NCBI RefSeq assembly: GCF_003711515.1
Contig: NW_021167081.1
Coordinates: 620,001 to 684,000, forward strand
DNA from: Sodiomyces alkalinus F11
Lineage: Eukaryota > Ascomycota > Sordariomycetes > Glomerellales > Plectosphaerellaceae
Reading direction: 5' to 3'
DNA: 64,000 nt
Under the pieces are notes generated by a model, which saw nothing but the letters and a program-made list of their open reading frames with translations, did not search any database and was not told the origin of the DNA. Of this stretch, positions 21,887-33,029 are shown piece by piece. A program made the translations under genes and the position numbers. Positions within the stretch are counted from its first letter, which is position 1; every line of letters begins with the position of its first letter.

Positions 21887-23697
21887 ATGGGGAATCAGCC
21901 GTCCAAGGACAAGGGCTCCAAGGACGGACCCGATGACTTCAAGTCGTATCCCTCTTTCTCTCGCTCCGACACCCGAGAGTCCACCCGGTCGTTCCGGTCT
22001 CTGCGATCCAAGATCCCTGGCGCCGGAAGGTCCGGCAGCATTAGCACCGACAGTCCCAGGGCGTCCATCTCTGCGGCGAGCGGCAATGGAAATGGAAACG
22101 GAGACGATTCGAAATCCGACGCAGCCTCGGTAAAGTCGGGCAAGAGTAGCCGCTCCGTCACGTCCCGCGCCAGCCGAACCGACTCCTTTGCCAGCCCGTC
22201 CCAGTCGGCCGTCGCCGAGCTCGACTCGCCCATCGACGACGACCAGCCGCCCCCGTCCCCCGTCCACCATACCAGCTCCAATGGCCTGCACGACGTCAGT
22301 GCCGCCCAGGCGTCCGGCGAGGTCGACCACGTGTCCGACCAACCGCCCTGCGCCAGCGCCAGCCTGAACACCCATCTGCAGGCGCCTGGGAGGTCGATTC
22401 TCGTCGAGACGGGCGCTGCCATTCCCGTCCTCGAGCTGCCGTCGGTCGAAAAGGACAATGCCGACGAGAACCCGGGCATGGGTGACATCAACGATATCGA
22501 TCTGGACGACTTCATCAAACGGCTTCTGGACGCCGCGTACGCCGGCAAGGTGACCAAGGGCGTCTGTCTCAAGAATGCCGAAATCACCGCCATCTGCCAG
22601 CGCGCGCGGGAGGTCTTCCTGACCCAGCCTTCCCTCCTCGAGCTCGACGCCCCCGTCAAGATCGTCGGCGACGTCCACGGCCAGTACACGGACCTCATCC
22701 GCATGTTCGAGATGTGCGGCTTCCCGCCCTCGTCCAACTACCTGTTCCTGGGCGACTACGTCGACCGGGGCAAGCAGTCGCTCGAGACGATCCTCCTGCT
22801 GCTCTGCTACAAGCTCAAGTTCCCGCACAACTTCTTCCTGCTCCGCGGGAACCACGAGTGCGCCAACGTGACGCGCGTCTACGGGTTCTACGACGAATGC
22901 AAGCGGCGCTGCAACGTCAAGATCTGGAAGACGTTCATCGACTGCTTCAACACGCTCCCCATCGCCGCCATCGTGGCGGGTAAGATCTTCTGCGTGCATG
23001 GCGGCCTTTCGCCGGCGCTGAACCACATGGACGACATTCGCGGCATTGCCCGGCCCACCGACATTCCCGATTACGGTCTCCTGAACGACCTGGTGTGGGC
23101 CGATCCGGCCGAGATGGAGAGCGACTGGGAGGCGAACGAGCGAGGCGTCAGTTACTGCTTTGGCAAGAATGTCATAGAGGACTTTCTGGCCAAGCACGAC
23201 TTTGACCTGATCTGCCGGGCACACATGGTGGTGGAGGACGGCTACGAGTTTTTTACCGATCGGCTGTTGGTGACGGTCTTTAGTGCGCCCAATGTGAGCC
23301 TTTCCCTGAGGCGGTTTCCCCGTGTCATGATCACCTCCTTCTGCCCCCTCCCCCTCCCCCTCCCCCCACTATATCGACTTGCTAACCGGCCATTCTAGTA
23401 CTGCGGTGAATTTGACAACTGGGGCGCCGTTATGTCTGTCTCGTCCGAGTTGCTCTGCAGCTTTGAGCTCTTGAAGCCTCTCGACTCGAGTGCACTGAAG
23501 AGCCACATCAAGAAAGGACGGAACAAGAGGCAGAGCATGCTGAACAGTCCGGTACGTCTTTACCTCCTCCATAATTTAGCACACACCGTCATCATTGATC
23601 ATGCCCACTCTTGTTGGCCGGCTCAGAGCAGCGAACTGACATTTTTTTCTTTTTTTCTACTTGCCAGCCCGCCCGTATTCTACCCCAGAGCATGTAA
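21887..23697 (+). CDS. pzl-1: PPZ-type Ser/Thr protein phosphatase, 529 aa, three exons
   Basis: The coding sequence is join(21887..23293, 23399..23551, 23668..23697). The start MGNQPSK is an N-myristoylation signal, as in PPZ phosphatases. A Ser/Arg-rich regulatory N-terminus of about 200 residues precedes a PP1-like catalytic domain. Metal-binding motifs are all present: GDVHGQY (261-267), GDYVDRG (289-295), GNHE (321-324) and the HGG at 371-373; [14 protein letters not shown] follows. Exon 2 adds [20 protein letters not shown] and ends NSP; exon 3 adds [12 protein letters not shown] enzymes control cation homeostasis and cell-wall integrity and are inhibited by Hal3-type proteins. Intron 1 splits SAPN from YCGEFDN, a conserved site. 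The nine-codon last exon is inferred from splice sites and from the SPP...PQS-like ending. Confidence 0.93.
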
Positions 23698-25451
23698 TGC
23701 ACACCGAGGAAGCTACGTCAATTCACAGCCATCATCACGGCACACAAGCCCGTACGACACGGCAGCAAAAACATACGTGCACCAACACACACATACACAC
23801 ACACAAACACACACGCACACACGCACACACGCACACACGCACACACAAAAACCGACACTTCGGCCGAGGCGAACATGTACAAGACGCGCGAGAAAGAAAA
23901 CAACAACAAGGCCGGGCTTGAAAGGAGGGTCGGGTCCGTCCCACTTCCCCTCTACTCCTCGAGCACCCTCGGCTGGTGGAAGTCCCCGAAGGGCGAAACA
24001 CGCGAAGGGAGGGGAACAGAACAAAAGAAACGAATCGACAAGGATTCACCTACGGCTCGTCCAGTTCGTGGCGTGACAACCACTTATTGGACGTTGTGTG
24101 GGAGACTTGTCGTTTTTTTCCCGACAGAACAGCGACCCCGAAATAACAAACGCGTCCGAAAAGACCGGAAGCCAGGACTTCGATTATCGTAGTCCTCGGT
24201 GAGGCATTGCGTCTCGGTTGTTCGAACAAGCGGCGAAAATGGGCATGGCGGGAGAATACGAAGGGGCAGAGCCACGATGCTTTTTTTTTTTTCCTTTTTT
24301 TTTTTCTCCCCCTCCGTGAGAGAAGCAGTTGGCCAGGTACGCGCATGAATCAGGTCGGGGCTTAGAGCCTTGCTTGATTCGGACCGGGGCGTCGCCTATT
24401 TTTCTTCCTTTTTATGTGTTTGGTTTTCTTTCCTTTTGTTTTTCTTTTTGGACCCCTGCGACAGCTATGGCCCATCGGCATTGGCTAGTTACGGGCACAG
24501 GTTCAGGGTCGTAAGGGCAATCATGCAGCTTCGGATGTCTATGGTTTTTTGGGAGTGTTTACCTGTCATTGATGGAAACTTGAGGTGGACCAAACGCCCT
24601 GGAAAATACGTTTTTGTACCAATTTTAGCTACGCGGGACATAGTAGTCAGGGAGAGGATATTCCAACTAGGACAATCGGATATTTCGCATAATAGGTCCC
24701 AGGTGTTAAGCTGCGATAGCTGGCACTCTGACACTCCTAACAGTTAACTGTTGTAACGTGATGGTCCTAGAGCCGTAAGCCGAGAGGCGTTATTCGTTGT
24801 TACGTTCTCGGGCGTTTTTCATGGCTGCCGTTGACCTTCGTCAGGGTCAATGGGTAAGGTAAGGCAACTCGAGTACGTATTCGGTTTGCTTCGTAGCTCG
24901 ATACCTTGGCTGAAGGTACTGTTGTCTGTGGAGAGTGCTGTGCTGAATCACGTAATGCTAGGTGTGGCCGGAGCGTTTTGCCCCTCCAATCGAAACACCA
25001 GTGCCCCGCTTCTCGCTCACCAATGGGCAAGATACGTACTTCGTACGGAATTTATGCCACAGGCTACAGCCGTTAACAACAACGATACTTTACTACTTGG
25101 GACAGGGACAGGGACTTTTTTTCTCGTCTTTTTCATCACGGAGAATTGCGTCACAACAATCATCCATCTAACGCCTCAGATTCTCAACCAGGTCGGTCAT
25201 AACAACACTATAATGACCGTTTCTTGTCCTTTCATCTGACTAGTAAACAGACTCGGCAGCCTGAAATGAGAAGAAATTTCTCCTGAAAGACAAGGGGCGG
25301 ATTCTGTGCCTCACCTCTCAGCTATTTGTCGCCTTCTTGCCTTCACTCCGTCTTCACGAATTACACCAATTATCCAAACGCAGGATTTTATTGAACGAGC
25401 TCTATATCATAGCCCCGTCTTCTCTCCTGCCACTATCACCGACGAAGGACC
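23698..25451. other. Intergenic region between the phosphatase and DUS3
   Basis: No gene is supported. It includes an (AC)n/GCAC repeat at 23,781-23,848 and two adjacent T tracts near 24,282-24,304. A TACGTACTTCGTACGGA palindrome lies near 25,033-25,048 and a GGGACAG repeat near 25,098-25,112. Open frames over the AC repeat are artefacts. Confidence 0.5.
23781..23848 (+). repeat. (AC)n / (GCACAC)n microsatellite
   Basis: A long imperfect AC repeat with regular G interruptions lies in the 3' flank of the phosphatase gene, shortly after its stop codon. Confidence 0.92.
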
Positions 25452-27966
25452 ATGGGCGACCGTACATCTCCAGGACTTGATGAGTCGTCCGGCGAGCGAG
25501 CTACGAAACGCCTCAAGGTAGACGATTCATCGGCATCGCAACCCAGTGGTGCCGAAGCTGCAGCCCCGGCTATTCCAGACGGCGGTAGTGTCAATGGATT
25601 GTCGAAGAAGCCTTCCGAACCCGCAGCCCCTGAATCTGGCGCCCCCGCTGCTGGTGGTGCTGAGATCACCATGACCGATGCACCTCGTGCATCTGAACAT
25701 CTTACCGCTCAGCCTGTTTCTTCCGGGACTGAGGTCGCTCAGACGAATGCTACTGAGCCTAGTAAAGACGCAAGGGATCGTGGCGGCGTGGCTCCCGTAA
25801 AGGCCGAGTTCGTCCTCGCTACCTTTCCCCCCTCCTTCCCGATGCAACTTCATCCCTGCTTCTAACACACAAGTACAGATACTTAATCAGACGAGAGCCG
25901 CAGGACGTGGGCGTTGATGACGATGCTGCGGAAGGGCGGACGCAGGGCAACGCGGGAGACGAACGGAGCCATGACGCCCGCGACAAGCGAAGCAACCGCG
26001 AGAAGAAGCCCAGAGGTCAGAACAAGGAGCGCACCTTTGGCCACTTCGACGACGCCATCCGCCTATGCAACACCCGCGCCTTCTCCTCCGAGTTCTCACC
26101 GCGCGAGTGCAAGTTCGGCGACCGATGCAAGATGTCTCACCATCTGCGCAAGTACCTCGAGGAAGGACGCCGTGCCGACGTCGAGTGCTTCGGCGGGAAA
26201 TGTCCCGTCTTCGAGCAGTGTGGTCGGTGCCCTTCGGGATGGAAGTGCCGCTTCGTAAGGAGTCACATGAAGGAGGTCGAGCGCGAGGACGGCCGCAAAG
26301 AGCTCGTTCTCCTCGGCGGCGCAACGACCCCGACGGCCGAGGGCGCTGAGCCGGAACCAGGGGACGAGCAGCGACCTGGCGTCGTCAACACGGTCGACAG
26401 CGCGACCAAGATCGACCTCAACCGCAGGCGCGTCGACATGTCCGAGCTCGACAAGTACATCACCTGGCTGAACGCCGAGGCGAAAACCACCGACGCCATC
26501 CACCAGCGACGCAAGAAGAACCAGCAGCAGCAGCAGGACGAGTCCTCCGAGCTGCAAGACCTGCGTGCCCAGTACACGGAACCCCCTCTGAAGCCGTCGG
26601 AAAAGAGGAAGCTTTACTTTGGCCGCGACACGCCCGTCTTGGCCCCGCTGACGACGCAGGGAAACCTGCCGTTCCGCCGCCTCTGCGTCGACCTCGGCGC
26701 GCAATTGACGTACTCGGAGATGGCCATGGGCCTCCCTCTCATCCAAGGCAACAAGACCGACTGGGCCCTCCTGCGGGCGCACGAGTCCGAAATCGCGCCG
26801 CCGACGCTGGATGCCAGCCGCAGCAGCAGCGTCGTCCAGGGTTACGACAACTCCCAGGACATCCGGTTCGGCGCCCAGATCGCAGCCCACCAGCCCTGGA
26901 TCGCCATCAAAGCGACCGACTGCCTCCGCCGCTTCGTGCCGCACCTCCGCGTCATCGACCTCAACTGCGGCTGCCCCATCGACATGGTGTACAAGAGCGG
27001 CGGCGGGTCCGGGCTCCTGGAAGCGCACGGCAAGCTGGAGCGCATGATCCGCGGCATGAACGCCGTGTCGGGCGCGATCCCCGTCACGGCCAAGATCCGC
27101 ATGGGCATCAAGACCAACCGGCCCAACGCGACCACCGTGCTCAGCAAGCTGGCCTTCGGCGCCCGCGAGACCCGCGACCGCCTCGGCGCCCCCGGCTGCG
27201 CCGCCGTCACCCTCCACGGCCGCAGCCGCGAGCAGCGCTACACGAAGCGCGCCGACTGGGCTTACATCGCCGAGTGCGCCGCCCTGATCCGGTCGTACAA
27301 CGACGAGGCGGGCGCGCTCGCCGACACGGTCCGCGAGCCGGACGCCTCGTCCCTCCCCGCCGCGAAGGGCGGGAAGATGTTCTTCCTGGGGAACGGCGAC
27401 TGCTACTCCCACGTCGACTACTTCCGGCACATCGACGAGGCGCGCGTCGACAGCGTCATGATCGGCCGCGGCGCCCTCGTCAAGCCGTGGCTCTTCGAGG
27501 AGATCGAGAAGGGCCAGTACCTCGACAAGTCGGCTTCGGAGAGGCTGACGTACATTGAGACGTTTGTCCGGTACGGTCTCGAGGCCTGGGGGTCCGATGA
27601 GCTCGGCATCGGCTTTACGAGGCGGTTCCTGCTCGAGTGGCTCAGTTTCACCCACAGATACGTCCCTATTGGTATTCTGGAGCATTTGCCGCCTTCGTTG
27701 AATGATCGGCCTCCTCTTTACCGTGGCCGGAACGACTTGGAGACGTTGCTCGCTAGTAACAACTATAAGGACTGGATTAAGATTACGTATGTTCTTCTTC
27801 GGCCCTTTTTTTTTTTTTTTTTTTTGTTTTTGGAATCTTTTGATATCGTATGATGCTAACCTGACACCTGACCCGACTTTATAGTGAAATGTTTCTCGGT
27901 CCCTGTCATCCCGGATTCACGTTCCAGCCCAAACACAAGTCCCACGCTTACGAGGCGGAGGGTTAA
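25452..27966 (+). CDS. DUS3: tRNA-dihydrouridine(47) synthase DUS3, 781 aa, three exons
   Basis: The coding sequence is join(25452..25807, 25879..27786, 27885..27966). A disordered N-terminus of about 118 residues leads to VKAEYLIRREPQDVG, restored by intron 1. Two CCCH-type zinc fingers follow: ECKFGDRCKMSHH (from residue 195), then CPVFEQCGRCPSGWKCRFVRSH. The FMN-dependent TIM barrel begins at LYFGRDTPVLAPLTTQGNLP and contains VIDLNCGCPIDMVYKSGGGS; Cys484 of GCP matches the family catalytic cysteine. KIRMG and FLGNGDCYSHVDY plus MIGRGAL are phosphate/FMN-binding segments. The end after intron 2 is TEMFLGPCHPGFTFQPKHKS. DUS3 reduces U47 in the variable loop of tRNAs. Intron 1 has an unusual GTTCGT donor. 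Confidence 0.94.
25808..25878 (+). other. DUS3 intron 1 with GTTCGT donor
   Basis: A 71-bp intron with donor GTTCGT instead of GTAxGT and acceptor TACAG. Splicing restores KAE-YLIRRE, which the family conserves; unspliced reading hits a stop in this stretch. A CTAAC branch site is 14 bases before the acceptor. Confidence 0.75.
27787..27884 (+). other. DUS3 intron 2 with a long T tract
   Basis: A 98-bp intron with donor GTATGT, a run of T at about 27,808-27,824, a GCTAAC branch-like site and acceptor TATAG. It joins KIT to EMFLGPCHPGF. Confidence 0.85.
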
Positions 27967-28550
27967 ACTTCCTTCTGTACAAGAGGTCATGAACATGTGT
28001 GTGCCTATATGTCTTCTGCATAGACCCTGCTACCAGAAAAGAGACGTTGATCAAAAACAAGGGAAGCAAAATAAGTCACTTAGGTCCGTGGCCATATCAC
28101 GTCCTAATACTCATGAGATTATGAACATAGAGGGGGAGAAGAAAGAAAAAAGGCGGAAGCAACGCGGAACGGAATGGCACTTGTTGGCTTGATGGTTTGG
28201 TGGCTTGAGCCTGGACTCGATACTTGCGAGACTTCAAACGACCAAGATGGCCACGTCCATATCCAGCAGCGGTAGCAGAGAGAGTTCAGTGGCAGAAAAT
28301 ATTCGGGAGCCACAAGAGGTGTAACCTAGAATCATCTGCCGTCGAGTTTATCGAAATGGAGAAGCCAGGAGAAAGTTATGTCGTGCAGTTGGCGAGACAT
28401 GGAATCGGGTACGTACCTAGGAAGTACCAAGTATCCGAATATATTCTCATGCCTAAGGTACCTTAAGGTAAGGTACCTTATTTATTTGACCAATGGAACT
28501 ACACGATGCCGACTAGTTTATACCTCAGGAGCTTAATAAAGGGAGATAGA
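27967..28550. other. Intergenic region at the euchromatin/transposon border
   Basis: No gene is supported. Overlapping CCTAAGGTACCTTAAGGT palindromes lie at 28,452-28,480, and an ACCTAGG at 28,415-28,421. Normal composition gives way to RIP-degraded sequence at the Copia LTR starting 28,551. Confidence 0.5.
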
Positions 28551-28834
28551 TGTCGTATAGGCAGGACCACGATATAGTCTATAGGGGATCCAGGGGGGAT
28601 CCACTCCATAACTAAGGGCTCCGGATATCGGGGACTTCGGGCATTAGGATATAATAAGGGTGGATACCAGAAAAGACCGGATAGGATCTAAATAATATAG
28701 TACCCATAATAGAGTCTTTACCACCTAAATTAAAAGTATAAAAGACTCTCCCAGATATAACTTAATATAATACACACACACGAGATTTCTGCTCTACTAA
28801 GTTAATTATTCAAGTGCCTATTTAACGTGCGATA
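28551..28834 (+). repeat. 5' LTR of Copia 1 (LTR A)
   Basis: It starts TGTCGTATAGGCAGG and ends CGTGCGATA; the final CA has become TA, a RIP-type change. It is homologous to three other LTRs in the window. Confidence 0.9.
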
Positions 28835-29229
28835 GTTATAAGCCCGGTTTATAACGCCTAAAAGATAGATATCGATAAGGTTACCCCTATTCTACTATAA
28901 AGAAGTAATTATATCTATATAAACACTCTTAAATAACTACTATCGACCTAATCAGAGCAATCAAGAGAATAATTAACCTACCTATTAATTAACTAACCGA
29001 TAAACGATAATCTAGTAAAGATATCTTCTAATATATCTAACGCCGAATAGAAGGCGGCCGCCACGACCCTCGTTAACTGGGGGGATTAGGCAGTTTAGGA
29101 GCGCGCCGTACGCGGTAAATCGGCCTCCTGCTAGGATAACTACCTTAATCTAAAGCTAAGCGATAAGGAGGCTAACGCCTATCTCCTCCCTATACCTATA
29201 CCCCCTAATATTCGTAAATATAAAGCCCT

Positions 29230-29990
29230 CGCCGTGGACCCTAACGCGGAGGAGGCTATAGCTACTACCGTCACGGCTACTCCGTCTTCCACTATCACGC
29301 TAAAGGGTAACGAGGCCACGGATACTATAGAATCCACGGCTACCACGGCCGCTGCCACGGCTACCGGTAAGAGGAAGACGGCCGCTCGCCGGAAGGTTAC
29401 GGCCGTAACGAAAGAACCACCGACTAGGACGCCCACGTCTATCGACGACCTCTCTAAAAAAGGGCGTACGCGCTACCTATAAAATCGCCGTATATACCGC
29501 GAGGAAAAGGCAGACTACGACGCGTAGTAGAAGGAGTTTAACGAGGTACGCTCCTATATCGAAAGGACCGTATACACCACGTTATATAATCTCCTCGCCT
29601 AGCTATAGGACGATACCGTAAATAACCCGCGGGCCTGGATTACTCTCCTGCACGCGCACGCAGGACAGATACCTATAGACCTCTATAAGGAAGCCTAGTC
29701 CTATACCGATAATACACCACGCCTATAAAGGCTATACCTAAGGATATAGACGCCTAGGTGGTAAGCTAGAAAATAGCGATAATATACTATAAATATATAG
29801 GCGTTTTAGAACTATTAAGCGCGGACCGTTAAGTAGAAGACGCGTTAAAAGCCGTTAGACCTATTACCCAGGAATAGAGTAATAACTACTTAGTAAATAA
29901 CTACGATAAGATTACGGAAAACGAACTAACGATTAACGACTTCGTAAAGGCTCTACGGGCGGTTCTTAGTAATATAAAAAGCCTATAATC
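29230..29990 (+). pseudogene. Copia 1 gag remnant
   Basis: The best kept part (29234-29482) reads MDPNAEEAIATTVTATPSST then a basic GKRKTAARR segment, and is matched by the same peptide in Copia 2 on the minus strand at 47162-47416. The frame continues with stops through KEFNEVRSYIERTVYTTLYN and PRAWITLLHAHAGQI, resembling the Copia gag helical domain. Confidence 0.7.
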
Positions 29991-30989
29991 CACCGCTATA
30001 AAGCCTAGAGTTAGGAGAGGCACCTTTAATACCCTTAGGAACCTCCCCGATACGGAGGATACTGCTAATAATAATAATAATAAGAAGTGCCCTCGTAGTA
30101 ACACGTCCGTAAAGGCTATCCCTCTCGTAATAAGGAGGCCTTACGAGATATATAAGAATACCTATACTACCGCCGCCTATTAGTATATAAGGCCGGATAT
30201 ACGCCCTTATACCTAGCGTGGCCGTGAAGATATTATAAAGGTCGCGGAAAAGAAGATATGTATTTATAGTTTTAAAAGCCGCGTGGACACCGCGATACAG
30301 AAAAGGCGGGAAGCAGTAGCTACCACCGCTAATAAGATAGAGGAAGTCTAGGAAGATTAACTCTATAATACTACGCCACTACTATAGTTTATAAAGACCT
30401 GTCCGTTACCGCGACGGGGAGACTAAGAGCCCCCCTAACCTAGGGGGTAGCGCGTTATCGTACGACGATACTATTAAGATTATAATAAGAATAGGGGATA
30501 TCCCTTTCTATTAATAAAGCCAGAGCGCTATCATACTACGCGATCCTAGACTTAGGATCGTTAATCTATATTATTAATAATCGAGGCCGTTTTACGGCCG
30601 TTAAACTACCCACGGTTAATTTATTAACGCTTTAGGTATGTATTTATAAGGCTCCTATCCTCTGATATAGAGACGTTAAGCTATATATATAATCCCTATC
30701 GGGCACGAAGAGGCTATGACGCCTCCGTGATATCGTATACTATAAGGAATTCGTTACTAATATCGTCTCGGAACGCTAGCTACGCCTATAAGGTTACTGC
30801 TAGGATACCGTAAACGATACTATTATTAGCTCCGCCGATGACCGGCCTATTTATAAGCTATTAGATATCTACGGCTAATATATAATCGAGCGCGCGGAAG
30901 CTATGGCCGCTACCGCGTTCGCGGTCTTGGTAAGGTACCCCCGCGATAACGCGTATAGAAGATCACGATAACCGCGGTAACCGTAGAAG

Positions 30990-31680
30990 ACCACGGTATA
31001 ATAGTGGCACGAACGCCTCGGCCACTACGGTACCGATACTCTCGTAAAGATCGTCGACGCCACTTAGGGGGTAAAGATAAAGGGACCTCGTATAATAGAC
31101 TATAACGCGTATGGGTAATCGTAAGTTCCTACATAGATCCGGCGGATACTATCCCTTTACCCGTTAAAGCCCGGAGAGGCCCTAGCTATTAATTTTCACG
31201 ATCTAGAAGAGGTGGAGTAATTAGCGGGCGGACTATATAAGTCTATTATATTCGTTATAGACGTGTATATAGGTTATACGTGGGATTACTACTTATAGAA
31301 GAGAGACTAAGGCTCTATTCTATATACTCTAAAGGATGTTTTTACCCTACTTAAGACCTAATTCGATGTTAGGCCACGCATTCTACGGGCCGATTCTAAG
31401 ATATTTCAGCACCTAAAAGTCGTTGCTTTCCTCGCTGCTAAGGGGGTAGAAGGCTAGTCGTCGGCATTATATTCATAGGATCAGATCGGTATTATAGAAC
31501 GGATTAAAGGTATCGTTAAGGGAAGGGTAAGGGCTATTAGGATTAGAGCTAATCTGCCTATATCTATGTAGCCTAAGATCTTTAAGACTGCTATATATCT
31601 GTATAATAGGACGCTACGATATATTAACGACTAGCGAACGCTATATAAAGGCCTACGCGGCCGTTAACCTAACCTTACGC
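30990..31680 (+). pseudogene. Copia 1 integrase remnant
   Basis: The GAG-pre-integrase motif WHERLGHYGTDTLVKIVDAT is followed, through stops, by an integrase core with IIFVIDVYIGYTWDYYL, RPRILRADSK and IFKTAIYLYNRTLRYIND. Stops replace likely Gln/Trp codons. Confidence 0.85.
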
Positions 31681-32034
31681 ACCTATAAGCTTACGGCTAT
31701 AAAGCCTTTATAAAAATATATAATACCTAAGCTAAAAGAAACCGCCTATAAAGGCTAGAACCGAAGGTATAGATCGGTTATTATATCGGATACTAATCCT
31801 TAAATAGCTTCCGTATTTAGCTACTATACCTAACGGATATTATTACTATAAGAGATATAGTCTTTAACGAAGATAAGATATTTAACGGCAGGATTAAAAT
31901 GCTATAAGCTATAGCTTCCGCTAAGGAAATCGGGGAACGCCTATAATCTATCCGTATTACCTAATCTAATAAGACCGCGAATAGGCTGCTATTAAGGGGT
32001 ATAGCCGTAGACGTATTAGATCTCGAGTCGGAAG

Positions 32035-32410
32035 ACTCTAACGCTACCGCTATTACTACGGGTAAAGGTAACGCTACCACTATTATTATAGATGAAGGCG
32101 AGGCCGTCGCTATTACTATAAGAAAGGCTACTACTATTACTATAGATTATACCGCTATTACTACGGATATTACTATTATTATAGGAGAAGACTATACTAC
32201 CGCTATTACTACTGGTAAAGGCGACGCCACCGCTATTACTACGGATAAACGCGAGGCTATCGCTATTACTATAAAAGAGACCACTACTATTACTATGGCT
32301 AAGGTTCTAAATCTATAGCCTAATAACTAGGCTATAGATTTAGAACCTCGTAACTCTAACGCCACCGCTATTACTACGGGAGAGGCTACTGCTATTACTA
32401 CGGATACTTT
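32035..32410 (+). repeat. Degenerate coding minisatellite between Copia 1 integrase and RT
   Basis: Repeated units related to GCTACCGCTATTACTACGG encode Thr/Ala/Ile-rich, Gly-Lys-Gly-containing protein repeats (for example ATAITTGKGDA). The same region in Copia 2 (about 44,160-44,610) has its own unit number. It brackets a perfect hairpin at 32,303-32,347. Confidence 0.8.
32303..32347 (+). repeat. Perfect 19-bp hairpin inside Copia 1
   Basis: Arms GGTTCTAAATCTATAGCCT (32303-32321) and AGGCTATAGATTTAGAACC (32329-32347) flank a 7-base loop AATAACT. Both arms are intact although the element is heavily mutated. Confidence 0.95.
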
Positions 32411-33029
32411 ACGGTTTACCACTACGAGGTTTAAACCGTTTCCCACGCCTCTAATATCCCCGGAAGATCCCGCACACGCGTTCTTTATAGTGTTAGCGGT
32501 GGTTAGGGGAATTAAGGTAAAAGAATATAATAACCACTAACGGATAGCCGCGGATACCCCTAGGGGGTGCCCGTCGGCCGCACGCCCGTTAGCTACACCC
32601 CTATCTATCGCGAGAACTATCATAAGTCTATACACGACTAAGAAGGTCTAGAACGATAACGCCTAAAAGGCGTTCTTTAACGCTAGCAGGACTTATAACC
32701 CCACACGCGCGAGGAAGTAAGCTATTAACGACGGTACTATCGGTATTATAGATTCTACTCCCTTTAATACCTCTTAGCCGCTATCGCACGTAACCCGCGA
32801 GGATCTCCCGTCTCTACTAAAGCACCACCGCGATATACGCCTCCACCCGTTACGGGAGCGGTGGTTATAGGCCGAGGGGGAATACCTTAAGGGGCACCGA
32901 TAGATAGACTGCTAGTAGGAGGTAAGTAGTGATTAGGCTAATAAGCAATAAGTCCTCGCCTATAGATAGATATACACCTATAATAAATTTAATAAGGAGG
33001 GTACCCTCCTTAAGTATAAGGCACGCCTT

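Noticed and set aside
21848..23224. 458-codon minus-strand open frame opposite the phosphatase gene
   Set aside because: The sense strand encodes an intact PPZ catalytic domain; the antisense frame is low-complexity Val/Asp/Glu typical of shadows.
23661..24049. Thr/His-rich and Val/Cys-rich open frames over the AC repeat
   Set aside because: They result from translating a dinucleotide repeat on either strand.
26096..27685. 529-codon minus-strand open frame opposite DUS3
   Set aside because: It is an antisense shadow produced by the strong GC-third-position bias of DUS3; the sense frame has conserved motifs and introns.
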